From positions 1 through 8,618 of the forward strand of contig CAMHMM010000070.1 in assembly GCA_946186215.1 (NCBI GenBank): a stretch of DNA of 8,618 nucleotides, written 5' to 3'. Shown here piece after piece: positions 5,821 through 8,618 of this stretch (position 1 is its first letter; each line of letters begins with the position of its first letter). The position numbers and the translations under genes were made by a program. The notes below the pieces were generated by a model. It had not been told where the DNA came from, searched no databases, and was given only the letters and a program-made list of their open reading frames with translations. The stretch is from an uncultured Ruminococcus sp. (GTDB lineage: Bacteria; Bacillota; Clostridia; Oscillospirales; Ruminococcaceae).

Positions 5821-6965
5821 CAGAGCCTGCACTTGAAATCCTCATAGCCGAAGCATTTTTCAAGCTTGGCAGCGCCTGTGGGATCGATGCGGTAGATATA
5901 GGGCAGCTGCATACCGTTGAAGGTGTTGTTCTTGCACATGGTGTATATTGCCATATCCTCAAACACCAGCCTGTCCCCCGCCCTGAGCGGTCTTGCAAAG
6001 CGATAGGTGCCGATAACATCCCCCGCAAGGCAGGTGGGGCCGCCGAGTATGTATTCATAGAGCCCGTTTTCATCCGCAGTCGTGATGCGCGGCGTGTAGG
6101 GCATTTCAAGCACATCGGGCATATGGCAGGCCGCAGATGTGTCAAGTATGGCATGAGAAACGCCTCCTGCGGTGAACACATCGAGCACCTCGCTGACGAG
6201 AACTCCCGCATTCAGGGCATGAGCTTCGCCCGGCTCGAGTATCACCCTTACGCCATACTTTTCCTGTATGCGGGTGATCTCACTTTCGAGGATATCAAGA
6301 TCGTAATCCTCACGGGTGATATGGTGGCCGCCGCCGAAATTCACCCACTCCATATCATAGAGATATTTCCCGAAATGCTTCTCAAAATGCACCAGTGTCC
6401 TCGCAAGGACATCGCTGCCCTGCTCGCACATGGTATGGAAATGGAGCCCCGTTATCCCGCCGCATTTTGATATATCAAGATCCTCGGGGCGTGTGCCAAG
6501 CCTTGAACGGGGCGAGCAGGGGTTGTATATCTCCGTTTCCGTTTCCGAATAAAGGGGATTTACCCTGATGCCGCACTTTGTCCGCGAAGGGTTCACCCTG
6601 TCGCAGAAGCGGTTGTACTGCGCGGGGGAGTTGAACACGATATGGTCGCAGACCAATGCTATCTCGTCAAACTCGCTGTCCTTATATGCGGGGGAATAGA
6701 TATGCACCTGCTTGCCGGGCATTTCCTCCCTGCCGAGCTTTGCTTCATAGAGGCCGCTGGCAGTGGTGCCGTCGATATATCCGCTCATCAGCGGGTACAG
6801 CGAATACATGGAAAACGCCTTCTGCGCCAGGAGTATCTCGCAGCCTGTGCGGCGGCGCACTCCGTCGAGTATCTTCATGTTCCGCTTTATCAGCCGCTCG
6901 TCAACGGCATAGCAGGGAGTTTTTACGGCGGTGATATCAAATCTCAGGTCATTGTTTGTTTTCAT
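5820..6965 (-). CDS. nspC: Carboxynorspermidine/carboxyspermidine decarboxylase
   Basis: Family knowledge: NspC is a PLP-dependent, fold-type III decarboxylase that removes CO2 from carboxyspermidine or carboxynorspermidine, the last step of the alternative spermidine route used by many gut bacteria. Seen in the 381-residue product: the probable PLP lysine K49 in ILLAQKAF, GLHFHT (173-178), the glycine-rich NFGGGHH (209-215), EPGEA (244-248) that would bind the cofactor phosphate region, and the catalytic-type cysteine C312 in GGPTCLAGD (308-316). Length matches the family. The ATG lies within the DUF896 gene (17-base overlap) without an obvious ribosome binding site, suggesting translational coupling; it is the only ATG near the conserved N-terminus. 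The usual partner, carboxyspermidine dehydrogenase, is not in view. The stop codon abuts a palindrome in the argG upstream region, and no GC-rich terminator follows. Confidence 0.92.
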   Translation of the reverse strand: MKTNNDLRFDITAVKTPCYAVDERLIKRNMKILDGVRRRTGCEILLAQKAFSMYSLYPLMSGYIDGTTASGLYEAKLGREEMPGKQVHIYSPAYKDSEFDEIALVCDHIVFNSPAQYNRFCDRVNPSRTKCGIRVNPLYSETETEIYNPCSPRSRLGTRPEDLDISKCGGITGLHFHTMCEQGSDVLARTLVHFEKHFGKYLYDMEWVNFGGGHHITREDYDLDILESEITRIQEKYGVRVILEPGEAHALNAGVLVSEVLDVFTAGGVSHAILDTSAACHMPDVLEMPYTPRITTADENGLYEYILGGPTCLAGDVIGTYRFARPLRAGDRLVFEDMAIYTMCKNNTFNGMQLPYIYRIDPTGAAKLEKCFGYEDFKCRL

Positions 6966-7137
6966 CTGTTTTATCTACGATCTCTATATTATCCAGCTGG
7001 GCTCTGAGGTTTGCCACAAAGCCCCGCCTGTATTCGTCGCGCAGCTCCTGCTGTTCCGCCTTTTCCGCAAGGGTAAGGCCGATCGTGCGCTGCTTTCTTG
7101 CAAGCTCGTTTATCCTTGCGATCTTTTCCGCAGTCAC
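6949..7137 (-). CDS. DUF896 (YnzC-like) small helical protein, GTG start
   Basis: A 62-residue protein of the DUF896 family, which includes Bacillus subtilis YnzC. The family pattern is clear: an N-terminal KIARINELARK helix, a LTLAEKAEQQELRDEY segment and a FVANLRAQLDNIEIVD end. Known members fold as a short helical hairpin followed by a flexible tail; no firm biochemical function is established and I do not assign one. The start is GTG, one base after the tmcAL TAA; a GAGGAAG-type ribosome binding site lies inside the last codons of tmcAL, about 9 bases upstream, and there is no alternative ATG. Its 3' end overlaps the start of nspC by 17 bases. It is therefore sandwiched in a coupled three-gene unit. 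Length is close to, slightly below, the roughly 75 residues I recall for YnzC. Confidence 0.88.
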   Translation of the reverse strand: MTAEKIARINELARKQRTIGLTLAEKAEQQELRDEYRRGFVANLRAQLDNIEIVDKTDENKQ

Positions 7138-7138
7138 T

Positions 7139-8587
7139 TTACTCTTCCTCGCTGCCTGTGTCCACTTCTTCTATGAGCACTTCCTCAGCAGGTTCGGAAG
7201 ACTCCTCAGCGCCGCCCTCGGTCTCCTTGATCTGTGCGGCCATCCTTGCCATGAATTCCTCTCTGTCCTGCTGTCTTGCCTTCTCGATCTCCTCGGGAGT
7301 GCCCTGATGAGCGGTGGTCTTCAGGTCTGCGGGAAGCTCGGAAACGAAGTTCTCGTCCTTGTCAAAGGTGATAGGCGTGGTGAAGTCCATGCCGGAGGGA
7401 CGGAGCGAGCGGCTGCCCAGTGAATAGATATCGCTGGAAACTGCTGTCATGCTGACAAAGCGCATATTTCTCTGGATCCTGGGATCCTCGGTCTTTTCCT
7501 TGGGCATGAAGTCCCTGAGAGAAGAGGAGAAGGGAACAGGGAACGCATTCTCGGGGAGAGAGCCTGCAAGACGGAGTATCTCTGCACCCTTATCATTGAG
7601 GGCGAGGATGCGGCCGAACAGAGGCGGGATCTTCAGGTCGTCGCCCTTTATGCCGAGGAGAGCATTGAAGAGAGCTCTCTTGATCCTTGCCATGGGATAT
7701 GCCTTTGTCTTGATCTTGCTGAGCAGATCCTCGAGGGACTCTGCCTCTCTTGCTGCTGCAAATATCCTGTTACCCAGCCCCTGATCAATATCGGGTGTGG
7801 TGAACAGATCCTGAGGAGACATTACTCTGAGCCTGTAAAGGAGGATCCTTTCAAAGTTCTCGAACCAGCAGAGCATATCCTTTTCGTCATACTCAGCCAC
7901 TGCATCGGCTGTATCCTGAGGAACGAATGCGGAGATATCCTCGCCGTCGTCGATCATCCTGCGGAGCATCTCGCCGCTTGCGATGGTGTCGGAATGCTCC
8001 TCGCTGTCGTGGCCTGCGCCTGTGCGCTGTACGACAAAGGGCTTGATCTTATCGCCGAGGTTGAGCAGTGACAGGGATTTGAGGTACTCCACAGCAAGGA
8101 TATTGTTGGGAGAGGAGAGCAGGTCGGATACCATAGGGCCGTGGTGATAAGCCACGAGCTGCTGGATAGCCTGGGGATAGTTCATGCCCTTGGAGATAAG
8201 AGGTCTGAGGTTTTCCGGAGTGGAAAGCTCTCTTACCGCATCTGCACACTTCTGGAGCTGTGCAAGGTCGCCGCACTCAGCGCCGAAGGAGATACCCTCC
8301 ACGCAGCGCAGCGCACCGAGCATCATAATGCCGCTGCGGGCGAACATCTCAGCGTTTGCAAGGCTGTAGCGCACGGGCATCTCGATAACGAGATCGACAC
8401 CGTTTCTTACAGCGATCTGTGCTCTCTTGAACTTGTCGAGAAGTGCGGGCTCGCCCCTCTGGACAAAGTTACCGCTCATTATTGCAACGATATGTGTTGC
8501 ACCGGTTTCCTTCTTGGTCTGCTCTATCTGGTAGATATGCCCGTTGTGGAACGGATTGTATTCGCTTATGATACCATATACCTTCAT
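7139..8587 (-). CDS. tmcAL: tRNA(Met) cytidine acetate ligase TmcAL (YlbM family), with long acidic C-terminal tail
   Basis: Family knowledge: TmcAL uses ATP and acetate to make N4-acetylcytidine at the wobble base of elongator tRNA-Met in the cytoplasm; it was formerly annotated as a DUF795 nucleotidyltransferase. Seen: the N-terminus has the nucleotidyltransferase signature NPFHNGH (HNGH at residues 14-17), then MSGNFVQRGEP (37-47) and SFGAECGD (100-107), all typical of the family. The recognisable core ends near residue 406 at a DIYSLG...GMDFTTP motif. Family members are usually about 400-415 residues; this protein has 482. The extra 70 or so residues are charged, ending in a Glu-rich stretch rich in acidic and Ser/Gly/Pro residues. 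The ATG follows GGAGG with a 10-base spacer, so the start is well supported. The stop (TAA) sits one base before the GTG of the next gene, implying co-transcription and coupling. Identification is confident; the role of the tail is unknown. Confidence 0.93.
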   Translation of the reverse strand: MKVYGIISEYNPFHNGHIYQIEQTKKETGATHIVAIMSGNFVQRGEPALLDKFKRAQIAVRNGVDLVIEMPVRYSLANAEMFARSGIMMLGALRCVEGISFGAECGDLAQLQKCADAVRELSTPENLRPLISKGMNYPQAIQQLVAYHHGPMVSDLLSSPNNILAVEYLKSLSLLNLGDKIKPFVVQRTGAGHDSEEHSDTIASGEMLRRMIDDGEDISAFVPQDTADAVAEYDEKDMLCWFENFERILLYRLRVMSPQDLFTTPDIDQGLGNRIFAAAREAESLEDLLSKIKTKAYPMARIKRALFNALLGIKGDDLKIPPLFGRILALNDKGAEILRLAGSLPENAFPVPFSSSLRDFMPKEKTEDPRIQRNMRFVSMTAVSSDIYSLGSRSLRPSGMDFTTPITFDKDENFVSELPADLKTTAHQGTPEEIEKARQQDREEFMARMAAQIKETEGGAEESSEPAEEVLIEEVDTGSEEE

Positions 8588-8618
8588 TTGATCGTTTCCT
8601 CCATATAAGCTGTTATCC

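Overview
The window is a compact block of bacterial housekeeping genes, all transcribed from the minus strand and so read here from high to low coordinates. In order: tmcAL, a DUF896 gene, nspC, argG, a CinA/PncC-type amidohydrolase gene, argH, argC, a histidine-phosphatase gene and argJ, which runs off the left edge. Protein families, base composition, AGGAGG-type ribosome binding sites and the sigma-A-like promoter before argG suggest a low-to-mid GC Firmicute. The type-2 ArgC, NspC, DUF896 and TmcAL set, together with short GC-rich intergenic hairpins, fits a Clostridia/Oscillospiraceae (Ruminococcus-like) gut or rumen bacterium. That placement is inference from family recall, not a measured result.

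Right part (8587-5820): tmcAL (tRNA-Met ac4C34 synthesis), a GTG-started DUF896 gene one base after it, and nspC (carboxynorspermidine/carboxyspermidine decarboxylase, polyamine synthesis), whose start lies inside the DUF896 gene. These three look like one translationally coupled unit. A 163-bp AT-rich gap follows. It carries a near-consensus promoter for argG, three exact 10-bp direct repeats upstream of it, a perfect interrupted palindrome touching the nspC stop codon, and another palindrome near the predicted transcription start.

Middle (5656-3601): argG is followed by a strong hairpin, then a CinA C-terminal-domain protein, then a 190-bp spacer filled with five miniature hairpins, then argH.

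Left part (3601-1): argH, a 228-bp gap with a GC-rich palindromic element that resembles a dispersed repeat, then a tightly packed run argC / histidine phosphatase / argJ with overlapping stops and starts.

Four arginine-pathway enzymes are present: ArgJ and ArgC (acetylated part of the pathway), ArgG and ArgH (citrulline to arginine). argB, argD and argF are not in view; argB and argD may lie beyond the left edge. NspC connects loosely, because arginine is a usual precursor of putrescine and spermidine. I see no evidence of a wholly new system, prophage, CRISPR array or transposon. The most unusual points are the repeat array before argG, the phosphatase embedded between argC and argJ, the ribosome-binding-site/start mismatch and altered motif of the PncC-like gene, the acidic tail of TmcAL, and the two hairpin-rich spacers.
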